Shown piece by piece: positions 39,238 through 47,455 of a DNA stretch of 64,000 nucleotides. How positions within the stretch are numbered: the stretch's first letter is position 1; every line of letters begins with the position of its first letter. The stretch spans positions 2,614,501 through 2,678,500 of the forward strand of contig NZ_CP115841.1 of the NCBI RefSeq assembly GCF_013318015.2, given 5' to 3'. The stretch comes from Agrobacterium tumefaciens (GTDB taxonomy: Bacteria > Pseudomonadota > Alphaproteobacteria > Rhizobiales > Rhizobiaceae). The position numbers and the translations under genes were made by a program. The notes below the pieces were generated by a model that saw nothing but the letters and a program-made list of their open reading frames with translations, ran no database searches and was not told the DNA's origin.

Positions 39238-40179
39238 ATGAAAAAAACATGGGTTATCGCCGCAATCGCGACGCTTGCTTCATCTGCTTCCGCCTATGCC
39301 GAAACATCGGTTACAATAGGCATGTCCGGCTGGACCGGCTTTGCGCCACTGACGCTTGCCAAGCAGGCCGGCATTTTCGAAAAGAATGGCCTCAAGGTCG
39401 ATATCAAGAAGATTCCGCAGGCAAGCCGGCATCTGGCGCTTGCTTCCGGTGACATCCAGTGCGCCGCCACCACGGTCGAAACATGGATCGCGTGGAATGC
39501 CAACGGCGTGAAGTCCACCCAGATTTTCCAGATGGACAAGTCGCACGGAGCCGACGGCATTGCGGTGCGCAGTGATGTTGCAAAGGTGTCGGACCTCAAA
39601 GGCAAGACGGTTGCCGCTTCTGCACCGGGCACATCCCCCTATTTCTTCCTTGCCTGGATACTGAAGGAAAACGGCCTGACCCTGAAGGACGTGAAGGTCG
39701 TCAACCTTGAGCCGGGACCGGCCGCGCAGGCATTCGTCGCCGGCCAGAATGAAGCCGCCATGACCTACGAGCCTTATCTGTCCACAGTGCGCGCTGCACC
39801 GGACAAGGGGAAAATCCTTGCGACGACGCTGGATTATCCCGCCGTCATGGACACGTTCGGCTGCACGCCGGATTTCTTGAAGGCCAATCCGCAGGCGGCA
39901 AAAGCCCTTGCGGACAGCTATTTCCAGGCGCTCGAGCTCATCAAGACGGACCCTGCAAAATCCTATGAGACCATGGGAGCGGACGTAAAACAGACGGGCG
40001 AGGCATTCGCAGCTTCGGCGAAATTCCTGGAATGGCAGGACAAGGCCGCCAACCAGAAGTTCTTCGACGGTGAATTCAAGACATTCTCCGAAAAATCGGC
40101 TGATCTGCTTCTGGAAATCGACGTGATAAAATCGAAACCCGATCTTTCGACACTCGCGGACACGTCCTTCATCAAGTAA
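39238..40179 (+). CDS. NitT/TauT-type ABC transporter substrate-binding protein (NMT1 domain)
   Basis: The 313-residue protein has a signal peptide (MKKTWVIAAIATLASSASAYA) and an NMT1/SsuA-like binding domain. Visible pieces are GMSGWTGFAPLTLAKQAGIFEKNGL at the start of the mature domain, ALASGDIQCAATTVETWIAWN, and LKGKTVAASAPGTSPYFF. Relatives bind nitrate, taurine, sulfonates, pyrimidine precursors or polyols, so the ligand cannot be named. The ATG at 39238 is chosen because the signal peptide begins there, after an AGGGG ribosome-binding site. A strong hairpin follows it. Confidence 0.88.
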   Translation: MKKTWVIAAIATLASSASAYAETSVTIGMSGWTGFAPLTLAKQAGIFEKNGLKVDIKKIPQASRHLALASGDIQCAATTVETWIAWNANGVKSTQIFQMDKSHGADGIAVRSDVAKVSDLKGKTVAASAPGTSPYFFLAWILKENGLTLKDVKVVNLEPGPAAQAFVAGQNEAAMTYEPYLSTVRAAPDKGKILATTLDYPAVMDTFGCTPDFLKANPQAAKALADSYFQALELIKTDPAKSYETMGADVKQTGEAFAASAKFLEWQDKAANQKFFDGEFKTFSEKSADLLLEIDVIKSKPDLSTLADTSFIK

Positions 40180-40237
40180 CAGAAGCAAACTGCTGCTTTT
40201 CCTTCGGGGATTATTGCAGCCAGTGAGAAGCCTTACA

Positions 40238-40268
40238 GCGCCTGTGCGTCATGGACGACGCACGGCGC
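40238..40268 (+). other. Strong hairpin between binding-protein and permease genes
   Basis: GCGCC (40238-40242) pairs with GGCGC (40264-40268), and GTGCGTC with GACGCAC inside it, giving a 12-bp GC-rich stem with one bulged base. No T run follows. In many importers such a hairpin protects the 5' part of the mRNA and lets the binding protein be made in excess; that role is inferred here. Confidence 0.6.
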
Positions 40269-40320
40269 CTAGATGGTGCGGCGATAGAGTGCCGCGCCCG
40301 TTTTCCGGACAGGCGACAGA

Positions 40321-41094
40321 ATGCAACCTCTTCAACCCATAAAGAACAGCACGCGGATTTTTCTCGGCATTCTGTTCTTCGTGCTTTTTTTCTCCGCCTG
40401 GGGCTTTGCCACGCTCGGCGGTTTCGTATCGCCGACCTTTCTGGCTGACCCGATCACCATGCTGAAGGACGGCATCTATCTGCTAACCGATCAGGGATTT
40501 GCCAGCGATATCGGAATGACGATCTGGCGTGTTGTCGGCGGCTTCGTGCTGGCCTCGCTCGTTGCCGTACCGGTCGGCATCGCCATGGGCGCTTACAAGC
40601 CGGTCGAGGCGCTGCTTGAGCCCTTCGTCTCCTTCGCACGCTATCTTCCGGCTTCTGCCTTCGTGCCGCTGCTTATTCTCTGGGCCGGCATCGGCGAGAT
40701 GCAGAAGCTGCTGGTGATCTTCATCGGCGCAGTTTTCCAGATCATTCTCATGGTTGCCGTGGCGGTTGCCGGCACAAGACGCGATCTGGTGGAGGCTGCC
40801 TATACACTTGGCGCAAAAGACCGGGGCGTGGTCCGCCGCGTTCTCATTCCCGCCAATGCGCCCGATATTGCGGAAATTCTCCGTCTCGTCCTCGGCTGGG
40901 CCTGGACCTATGTGATTGTTGCCGAGTTGATCGGCGCGTCGTCGGGCATCGGCTATATGATAATCAACAGCCAGGCGCTGATGGCGACCGGGCAGATCAT
41001 CTTCGGCATCATCGTCATCGGTGTCATCGGACTTATTTCTGACTTCGCGTTCAAATCGCTGAACCGGAAGCTTTTCGCCTGGAGGCTTGCCTGA
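40321..41094 (+). CDS. NitT/TauT-type ABC transporter permease
   Basis: The 257-residue inner-membrane protein has about six helices. The EAA loop that contacts the ATPase is EAAYTLGAKDRGVVRRVLIP near residue 155. Other family marks are FVRYLPASAFVPLLILWAGIG-like text near residue 105 and the C-terminal FGIIVIGVIGLISD. Its TGA shares one base with the ATG of the ATPase gene. It works with the binding protein encoded upstream. Confidence 0.92.
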   Translation: MQPLQPIKNSTRIFLGILFFVLFFSAWGFATLGGFVSPTFLADPITMLKDGIYLLTDQGFASDIGMTIWRVVGGFVLASLVAVPVGIAMGAYKPVEALLEPFVSFARYLPASAFVPLLILWAGIGEMQKLLVIFIGAVFQIILMVAVAVAGTRRDLVEAAYTLGAKDRGVVRRVLIPANAPDIAEILRLVLGWAWTYVIVAELIGASSGIGYMIINSQALMATGQIIFGIIVIGVIGLISDFAFKSLNRKLFAWRLA

Positions 41095-41879
41095 TGAGCG
41101 AACTCGTTATCAAGGGCGTCAGCCGCACTTTCCCCGGCGTTCAGGGCGGCCAGCCAACGCTGGCCTTGCAGCCCACGGATCTGGAAATCTCCCGCAACGA
41201 TTTCGTCACCATTCTCGGCCCGTCCGGATGCGGAAAGTCGACCTTGCTGCGCATCATCGCCGGTCTTGACCGTCCAACGACGGGTGAAGTCCGTTTGTCC
41301 GGCCGGGCAGTGACAGGGCCGGGGGCGGATCGCGGCATGGTGTTCCAGTCCTACACGCTGTTTCCGTGGCTAACGATCCGGGAAAACGTCGCCTTCGGTC
41401 TGCGCGAGCGTGGTGTGGCCGAGAAGGAAAAATGGGAGATCGTCGACAGCTATATCGACAAGGTTGGCCTGCGCGGTTTCGAGAACCATTGGCCGAAACA
41501 GCTGTCCGGCGGCATGCAGCAGAGAACAGCCATCGCTCGCGCTCTGGCAAACGGCCCGAAAATCCTGCTGCTGGACGAGCCTTTCGGCGCACTCGACAAC
41601 CAGACGCGCGGACTGATGCAGGAATTGCTGCTCGGCATATGGGAGCGCGAGCAGAAGACCGTCATTTTTGTGACGCATGACATCGAGGAGGCGGTATTCA
41701 TGGCGTCGCGGGTTGTGACGATGTCAGCGCGGCCGGGGCGCATCAAGTCGATCATGCCGGTCGACCTGCCGCATCCGCGTCACTACACCGTCAAGGCCAG
41801 CCCGGAGTTTTCGCAGCTACGCGCCAAGTTGACGGAGGAAATTCGCAGCGAGGCGATTGCCGCCGCTGCCCATGGATAG
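41094..41879 (+). CDS. NitT/TauT-type ABC transporter ATP-binding protein
   Basis: The 261-residue ATPase has Walker A LGPSGCGKSTLLRIIAGL, the Q-loop FQSYTLFPW, the signature LSGGMQQRTAIARAL, and Walker B ILLLDEPFGALD with the H-loop VIFVTHDIEEAVF. It is of the SsuB/TauB/NrtC subgroup. It overlaps the permease by one base and is followed after 35 bases by the HutC-family regulator. Confidence 0.93.
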   Translation: MSELVIKGVSRTFPGVQGGQPTLALQPTDLEISRNDFVTILGPSGCGKSTLLRIIAGLDRPTTGEVRLSGRAVTGPGADRGMVFQSYTLFPWLTIRENVAFGLRERGVAEKEKWEIVDSYIDKVGLRGFENHWPKQLSGGMQQRTAIARALANGPKILLLDEPFGALDNQTRGLMQELLLGIWEREQKTVIFVTHDIEEAVFMASRVVTMSARPGRIKSIMPVDLPHPRHYTVKASPEFSQLRAKLTEEIRSEAIAAAAHG

Positions 41880-41914
41880 TTGATCCATAGAACCGGGAGG
41901 AAGGAAGCATCGGT

Positions 41915-42652
41915 ATGAGGAGTATAGGCGCCGATCTTCAGGAAAAATCACTGCACGAGCGCATCCGCAACGATGTCGAGCGCCACATCATGTCGGGCGA
42001 GTGGCCGCCGGGGTACCGTATTCCCTACGAACACGAGATGACCCGGCAATATGCCTGCTCGCGCATGACGGTGAACAAGGCGCTCGGCGAACTGGTGCAG
42101 CGTGGCCTGATTGAAAGACGCCGTCGTCTTGGCACTTTCGTTCGCCAGCCCCATGCGCAATCGGCCGTGCTGGAAATCCACGATATCGAGCGGGAGGTGC
42201 AGGCCCTCGGCCTCGTTTACGGTTACCGTCTCGACAGACGGCGACTGCGCCCTGCGGGGGAAGAAGACGGCGCGGCCATGGCGCTTGCCGCGGATGCCCC
42301 GGTTCTGGAACTCACCTGCACGCATTTTGCCGGCGGCGTTCCCTTTTGCCTCGAGGAACGCATCATCAATGTCACCGCCGTTCCGGAGGCTGAGGCAGCG
42401 GATTTTTCACAGATCGGGCCGGGCACTTGGCTGCTGAAAATGGTTCCCTGGAGTGCCGCGGAACATCGCATCAGCGCAGTTTCCGCTGATCGCAAAAATG
42501 CGACCGCGCTCGGCATTGCTTCCGGTGCGGCGTGTCTGGTCATCCACCGCCGCACCTGGCACGGAGCGGATTATGTCACCAGTGTTCGGGTCACCTATCC
42601 CGGCGACCGACACGCGCTGGTGGCGCAGTTTTCGCCTTCGCAAAACACCTGA
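41915..42652 (+). CDS. HutC-like GntR-family transcriptional regulator
   Basis: The 245-residue protein has an N-terminal GntR winged helix (YACSRMTVNKALGELVQRGLIERRRRLGTFV, about residues 45-77) and a C-terminal UTRA ligand domain. The text HAQSAVLEIHDIEREVQALGL is close to histidine utilisation repressors. No hut catabolic gene is visible here, so it may instead, or as well, control the ABC importer just upstream, with which it is probably co-transcribed. The ligand could be urocanate or another metabolite. Confidence 0.85.
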   Translation: MRSIGADLQEKSLHERIRNDVERHIMSGEWPPGYRIPYEHEMTRQYACSRMTVNKALGELVQRGLIERRRRLGTFVRQPHAQSAVLEIHDIEREVQALGLVYGYRLDRRRLRPAGEEDGAAMALAADAPVLELTCTHFAGGVPFCLEERIINVTAVPEAEAADFSQIGPGTWLLKMVPWSAAEHRISAVSADRKNATALGIASGAACLVIHRRTWHGADYVTSVRVTYPGDRHALVAQFSPSQNT

Positions 42653-42845
42653 AGACCGCAGGTCGGTCAATTTTTTGTAAAGAAGAGTTTACGGGTCGTC
42701 TTTTGGCAATATAATAGTTGTCAAAAGAACTCAGGTTTATTATCGGAACGTCAAGCTTTCACGACGGCATCCGTTCATGGCCCCGGTTTTAATGAACCGG
42801 TCAATCTGCGGATGAGTTCATCGACGGAAATCCGGGATAAAAATT

Positions 42846-44012
42846 ATGTCAGCTGAGACCTCAACTTCTTCCGCGTGCTTCACCAGAGCAAACAAAACAC
42901 GGCATATCTCACTTGCCATGACGGTCACTTTGCTGGCCGGCTTGAGTGCCGGAGCGGTTTTTGCTCAGTCGGCATCCGAAACCCAGATCCAACCAGCACC
43001 TGCACCTGCACCGGCAACGGAAACGATGCAGCCCGCGCAGTCGCCGGCTGAGACGCCGAGCGCTCCGGCAGTCCAGCCTGTGCCGCCTTCCGCTGCCGCG
43101 CCCACACAGCCCGCGCCGGCCCAGCCTGCGCCCGCCGCAAGTAATCCCACGCCGGCAGCCGAAGGTGTTTCACCGCAGCCGACACAGACGGAGCAACCCG
43201 CTCCGACGAACGGTACGGCAGCGCCGAACGAGGTCTCCACCCCGGTTGAACCGGTAGTCGCCGAACCCGCAAGTGCCGGACATCGTGCGGACATTCCGCA
43301 CAACCTGTCTCCCTGGGGCATGTTCATGGCGGCGGACTGGGTCGTGAAGGGCGTGATGATCGGTCTCGCTTTCGCATCGCTCGTCACCTGGACGGTCTGG
43401 GTGGCGAAGTCTATCGAGCTGGCCGGTGCACGGGTGCGCGCCGGTGCGACGCTCAAGGTTATTCGCAGGGCGAAAACCCTGAACGAGGCGACTGAGGCCG
43501 TCGAAAAGAAGGGCGGGCCGGCAGCGCTGATGTTGCGCATGGCAACTCACGAAATGCAGCTTTCCGACGCGGTGGTCGAACACACCGACGGCGGCGGCAT
43601 CAAGGAGCGTGTATCCTCGGCCCTGTCACGCATTGAAACCCACGCCGGTCGCCGCATGTCGCGCGGAACGGGCGCCTTGGCGACCATCGGCTCCACCGCT
43701 CCCTTTGTCGGTCTGTTCGGTACCGTCTGGGGCATCATGAATTCCTTCATCAGCATCTCGGAATCGCAGACCACCAATCTTGCCGTCGTGGCACCCGGCA
43801 TTGCCGAGGCGCTGCTTGCCACGGCAATCGGCCTTGTTGCTGCTATTCCAGCGGTGGTGATCTACAACGTCTTCGCCCGCTCGATCACGGGATACCGGCA
43901 TTTGCTGGCGGATGCCGCAGCCGGCGTGGAACGCCTCGTCAGCCGCGACCTCGATTTCCGCCGCATTCCGCCGGGCAGCAGCAAGCCCGCTGTGTCGTTG
44001 GTTGGGCGGTGA
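42846..44012 (+). CDS. exbB: ExbB, TonB-system proton channel subunit
   Basis: With ExbD it converts the proton gradient into motion of TonB. The 388-residue protein has a signal peptide of 40 residues and then about 110 residues rich in Pro and Ala (QPAPAPAPATETMQPAQS and similar). The MotA/TolQ/ExbB domain begins near residue 155 with its first helix. The other two helices include TGALATIGSTAPFVGLFGTV and APGIAEALLATAIGLVAAIP. The classical E. coli protein is 244 residues and lacks the long extension, which is common in Rhizobiales. It starts a three-gene unit. Confidence 0.95.
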   Translation: MSAETSTSSACFTRANKTRHISLAMTVTLLAGLSAGAVFAQSASETQIQPAPAPAPATETMQPAQSPAETPSAPAVQPVPPSAAAPTQPAPAQPAPAASNPTPAAEGVSPQPTQTEQPAPTNGTAAPNEVSTPVEPVVAEPASAGHRADIPHNLSPWGMFMAADWVVKGVMIGLAFASLVTWTVWVAKSIELAGARVRAGATLKVIRRAKTLNEATEAVEKKGGPAALMLRMATHEMQLSDAVVEHTDGGGIKERVSSALSRIETHAGRRMSRGTGALATIGSTAPFVGLFGTVWGIMNSFISISESQTTNLAVVAPGIAEALLATAIGLVAAIPAVVIYNVFARSITGYRHLLADAAAGVERLVSRDLDFRRIPPGSSKPAVSLVGR

Positions 44013-44018
44013 TCGGTC

Positions 44019-44504
44019 ATGGCTGGCGGTATTCGCGAAAATAGCGGAGACGATCTCTCCGAAAACCACGAAATCAATGTCACGCCTTTCATCGACGTGA
44101 TGCTGGTTCTGCTCATCATCTTCATGGTTGCCGCACCGCTGGCGACCGTGGATGTGAATGTCGATCTGCCCGCATCCACCGCCAAGCCGGCGGAGCGCCC
44201 GGAAGAGCCGCTTTATCTGACCGTCAAGGATGATCTGTCGCTCAATCTCGGCAATGATGCGGTTGCCCGCGAAGCCCTGGCAGCGGCGATCGACCGGCAG
44301 ACGGGCGGCAAGAAAGATACGCGAATTTTCCTGCGCGCCGACAAAGCCGTCGACTATGGCCACTTCATGGAAATCATGAACCTGCTTCGCGATGCCGGAT
44401 ATCTGAAAATCGCTCTGGTAGGGCTGGAAAATGCCGCTGCGGCAACGCAGCCAGCCGGTGCCGTTCCGCCCGCCGCGCCCGCAGTGCCAGGAACCGCGCC
44501 ATGA
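44019..44504 (+). CDS. exbD: ExbD, TonB-system proton channel subunit
   Basis: The 161-residue protein has one membrane helix near residues 22-44 with the conserved proton-carrying Asp in INVTPFIDVMLVLLIIFMV. A periplasmic domain follows, containing TVKDDLSLNLGNDAVAREAL and FLRADKAVDYGHFMEIM. An alanine- and proline-rich tail (AAPAVPGTAP) is added at the end. It starts 6 bases after exbB and overlaps tonB by 4 bases. Confidence 0.96.
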   Translation: MAGGIRENSGDDLSENHEINVTPFIDVMLVLLIIFMVAAPLATVDVNVDLPASTAKPAERPEEPLYLTVKDDLSLNLGNDAVAREALAAAIDRQTGGKKDTRIFLRADKAVDYGHFMEIMNLLRDAGYLKIALVGLENAAAATQPAGAVPPAAPAVPGTAP

Positions 44505-45427
44505 CTGAAAACGGCTACCCGCAGTCCCGACATTCCCGCCTCGGGGAAGCGGCGTTGTGGTCCGCCGCAGCACTGCTCATGCTGGGCGTTCATGCGGGTT
44601 TTGCCTATTACCTGATGCAGGAACCAGAGGAACTGGATGCCGGCGGGCCGCCGCCTGCCGCGATCATGATCGAAATGGCAGCCATACCGGAAGCCGTCAA
44701 CACCGAGGAAACGACGCCTGCGCAGGACGTTGAAGATGCCGAAGAGGTAAAGAGCGACAACAGCCAGCCGGTAGAGGAAGTCACCCCGGAGGAGCCGCCG
44801 CCGCCTGAGCCGGTTGTGGAAACGCCGCCGCCGGAACCCGTGCAGCCGCCGGAACCGCCGGTCGAGGAGATCGTCGAGCCGCAGGAAATTCCCGAACCGG
44901 TGGAGCCGATCGATCCCGTGCAGGAACAGATGATGGCGGAACTCGAAAATGTCGAGGTTCCCTTGCCCGTCATCCGGCCGCCGCCGCCGCCGGTCGAAAA
45001 GAAGGTGGAGAAGAAAGAACCGGACGACAAGAAGAAGGTCGAGCGCCAGCGCCCCAAACCGCAACAGGCATCGGAACTGCGCGAAACGGCCAAGGCCGAG
45101 ACACAGCAATCCGACCGGACGGCGGCATCGCGCAACAATGCCGGTTTCTTCTCTTCATCCTCCGCCTCGCCGGCAAAATGGGGATCGAAGGTTCGCTCGC
45201 ATATCCAGAGGCGTAAGCCCCGCTCGCTTCGCAGCGATGCGATGACAGCGACCGTGCGGTTCCGGGTTAACGATACAGGCGCCATCAGCGGTGTCAGTGT
45301 GGTGCAGTCCACTGGTGATTCCTCCATCGACCAGCAGATTGCGGCCTGGATCCAGAGCGCGTCACCCGTGCCCGCGCCGCCACCGGATGCAAATAAGACA
45401 ATCACCTTGCCGATCAGCATCCGCTAG
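44501..45427 (+). CDS. tonB: TonB energy transducer
   Basis: The 308-residue protein has one N-terminal membrane helix near residues 12-30 (AALWSAAALLMLGVHAGFAY). It is followed by a long acidic, Pro-rich spacer (EEPPPPEPVVETPPPEPVQP) and a basic Lys-rich stretch. The C-terminal TonB domain contains MTATVRFRVNDTGAISGVSV and TGDSSIDQQIAAWIQSASP. It spans the periplasm and opens outer-membrane iron-chelate receptors. It is the last gene of exbB-exbD-tonB. No receptor gene is in the window. Confidence 0.94.
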   Translation: MTENGYPQSRHSRLGEAALWSAAALLMLGVHAGFAYYLMQEPEELDAGGPPPAAIMIEMAAIPEAVNTEETTPAQDVEDAEEVKSDNSQPVEEVTPEEPPPPEPVVETPPPEPVQPPEPPVEEIVEPQEIPEPVEPIDPVQEQMMAELENVEVPLPVIRPPPPPVEKKVEKKEPDDKKKVERQRPKPQQASELRETAKAETQQSDRTAASRNNAGFFSSSSASPAKWGSKVRSHIQRRKPRSLRSDAMTATVRFRVNDTGAISGVSVVQSTGDSSIDQQIAAWIQSASPVPAPPPDANKTITLPISIR

Positions 45428-45613
45428 ATCGATTCCAAGGCCACGTCGCGGTTCTGCTGGAATAAGCTCTTGCCTGGTATGACGCCCTGCCAAAGGGCGA
45501 ATGCGTGCCCGACCGTTATTCTCGATAAGATATCCATTCGGGCCTGAATTGCATTTCGCGAATGTTTTCGATGGTGTAGGTCTTGTCGACTTAACACGCA
45601 GAGGCATTCCGGA

Positions 45614-46603
45614 ATGAAATTCTCAATCGCAGAGGCGGAGGATCTCGTATCCTCTATCTTTGAGCGTAACGGCGTTCTGCCGCAAAACGCCCGCTCCGTG
45701 GCGAAGGCGCTCGTGGCATCCGAGGCTGCAGGCCAGGGCGGCCACGGTTTTCGGCGTATCCCCGTTTATGTCCGTCAGGCGCGGGTTGGCAAGGTCAATG
45801 GCAATGCGCGGCCGGTGGCAAGTCGTGTCAAACCGGGTGTGCTGTCAATCGACGCTAACAACGGTTACGCCTATCCCGCGATCGACTGCGCCGTAGACGA
45901 GTTGCCGGACATGGCCCGGCAGCAGGGCATCGCGCTCGCCGCGATCCATCGCTCCCATCATGCAGGCGTCATGGCACTTACAGTCGAGCGTTTCGCGGAA
46001 ATGGGCCTCGTGGCGCTGATGTTCGCCAATGCGCCTGCATCCATGGCGCCTTGGGGTGGCACCAAACCGCTCTATGGCACCAATCCGATTGCTTTCGCCA
46101 GCCCTGTTGGCGAGGCAGATCCGCTGGTGATCGATCTGGCGCTTTCCAAGGTTGCGCGCGGAAAGATCATGGCGGCCCGCCAGAAGGGCGAAACCATTCC
46201 GGGCGACTGGGCGCTTGATACGAATGGCCGGCCCACGACCGATCCCGAAGAAGCCCTAGCCGGAACGATGGTGCCTGCGGGCGAGGCCAAGGGTGCTGCC
46301 CTGGCGCTGATGGTGGAGATCATGGCCGCCGCGCTCACCGGTGGAAGCTTCGCCTTCGAGGCCTCTTCCCTTCTGGACGACAAGGGTGCGCCACCCTCTC
46401 TCGGCCACACGATCATCGCCATAGACCCCGTATCGTCGGGCGGTGCGGCCTTTACCGAGCGACTGGCGCTTATCGCCGGAGAGATAGAGAAGCAGGAAAA
46501 CGTGCGTTTGCCCGGTCGGCGAAGCCAGGGCATTCGAAGGCAGGCGCTGGAAAGCGGTATCATCGTCGAAAGCGATATTCTTGCCGAGATTCAGTCGCTG
46601 TGA
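45614..46603 (+). CDS. Malate/L-lactate dehydrogenase (Ldh_2) family oxidoreductase
   Basis: The 329-residue protein matches the Ldh_2 family of NAD(P)-dependent dehydrogenases. Marks are EAAGQGGHGFRRIPVYVRQ near residue 40, IHRSHHAGVMALTVERFAE near residue 115, and KPLYGTNPIAFASP near residue 155, with the catalytic His in the SHHAG motif. Members reduce 2-oxoacids or cyclic imino acids (malate, sulfolactate, ureidoglycolate, pyrroline-2-carboxylate). I cannot say which applies. It stands alone, between tonB and a minus-strand regulator, and ends at a strong terminator. Confidence 0.88.
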   Translation: MKFSIAEAEDLVSSIFERNGVLPQNARSVAKALVASEAAGQGGHGFRRIPVYVRQARVGKVNGNARPVASRVKPGVLSIDANNGYAYPAIDCAVDELPDMARQQGIALAAIHRSHHAGVMALTVERFAEMGLVALMFANAPASMAPWGGTKPLYGTNPIAFASPVGEADPLVIDLALSKVARGKIMAARQKGETIPGDWALDTNGRPTTDPEEALAGTMVPAGEAKGAALALMVEIMAAALTGGSFAFEASSLLDDKGAPPSLGHTIIAIDPVSSGGAAFTERLALIAGEIEKQENVRLPGRRSQGIRRQALESGIIVESDILAEIQSL

Positions 46604-46616
46604 GGAACTGAAAATG

Positions 46617-46650
46617 AAAACCCGGCGGACCGGAAAGTCCGCCGGGTAAA
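46617..46650 (+). terminator. Terminator after the Ldh_2 gene
   Basis: ACCCGGCGGAC pairs with GTCCGCCGGGT around a CGGAAA loop, with AAAA before it and TAAACC after. It begins about 15 bases after the stop. The T run is short, so termination may be aided by the very stable 11-bp stem. Confidence 0.75.
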
Positions 46651-46826
46651 CCGTGTATGGCTGCCTTGCAGTTGCGCCGATAGGCCGGAAATCATTTCCG
46701 ACCCGCCTTTTGGTCCGCCGTCCCGCCATCGAAATGGTGGGTTTTTGGCGCAGAAAGCAACACATCCGGTTTTGGCTTACGGGAAGGGGACGATTTCGCG
46801 TAAGCTTTTGGAGCGAGAGGGAAGCT

Positions 46827-47072
46827 CTAAATATCCTGTTCGATCAGTCCACGCAGCAGGGCGATGCTGACGGCATTCAGCAGATTGGCCGCACCTAGCC
46901 TTAGGCGGACCCGTTCCAGAGTATCTTTAACATCCGCTTCGTCCGCTCCCGTTATCAAGGCAATGTGAGAAGGATGTCGGCCTCGCGCAACGAGCCCCAG
47001 ATATTGCCGCTCACGATCCGAAAGGACGATTTCACGCGCCTGATGACGTTCATGCTGCGTTTTTGACGACAT
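46827..47072 (-). CDS. Small stand-alone LuxR-type HTH protein
   Basis: The 81-residue protein is essentially only a LuxR/GerE-type DNA-binding domain. LSDRERQYLGLVARGRHPSHIALITGADEADVKDTLERVRLRLGAANLLNAVSIAL-like text fits the four-helix pattern, with the usual (S/T)xRExxxL and the second-half LGxxNxxxAV. There is no sensor or receiver domain. Rhizobiales carry several such small HTH-only proteins. Its target is unknown. The gene is minus-strand and has no near neighbour in the same unit. Confidence 0.78.
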   Translation of the reverse strand: MSSKTQHERHQAREIVLSDRERQYLGLVARGRHPSHIALITGADEADVKDTLERVRLRLGAANLLNAVSIALLRGLIEQDI

Positions 47073-47455
47073 AGTCTTTCAGCCTCAAAAGAGATTGACC
47101 TTCCCAAAGCCGGATGTGGCCTCAGGAACCAGGCAGTAAGCAGCTGATCTCGCAGCCAGCCGGTCCCGGCATGGGCATATCCTCGGCGATGAAAGAATGA
47201 CTGCATCGTCCTTCCCAAAAACCTGAAATCGGTTCTTGTCCAGAACAATGTAAAATTCAAAGCTTTGGAATGTTTTCCGTCATGCCCGAAGGCATATTGC
47301 GGCGTTCTATTAGGCGGTCTGCCATCTCAAGAGAATAACATCTCACGCCAAGTTTTGCGTTTTTATTGTTATGTTTCGATACATAATCCAATGAACGCCG
47401 ACATATTTCCCAATTTTATTTTGGATATATGGAATATTGATGCTGGGAATGCGTC
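47073..47455. other. Intergenic region without a supported gene
   Basis: This 383-base gap lies upstream of the LuxR-type gene and after the 3' end of the AraC-family gene. It is more AT-rich than its surroundings, especially at 47330-47440 (for example TTTTTATTGTTATG). It probably holds the promoter of the LuxR-type gene. A plus-strand open frame of 68 codons crosses it (47265-47471) but has no ribosome-binding site or recognisable sequence. Confidence 0.4.

Noticed and set aside
41915..42652. Naming the regulator hutC and the importer a histidine transporter
   Set aside because: No histidine catabolic gene is present in the window, and the binding protein belongs to the NMT1/NitT-TauT group, so the substrate cannot be named.
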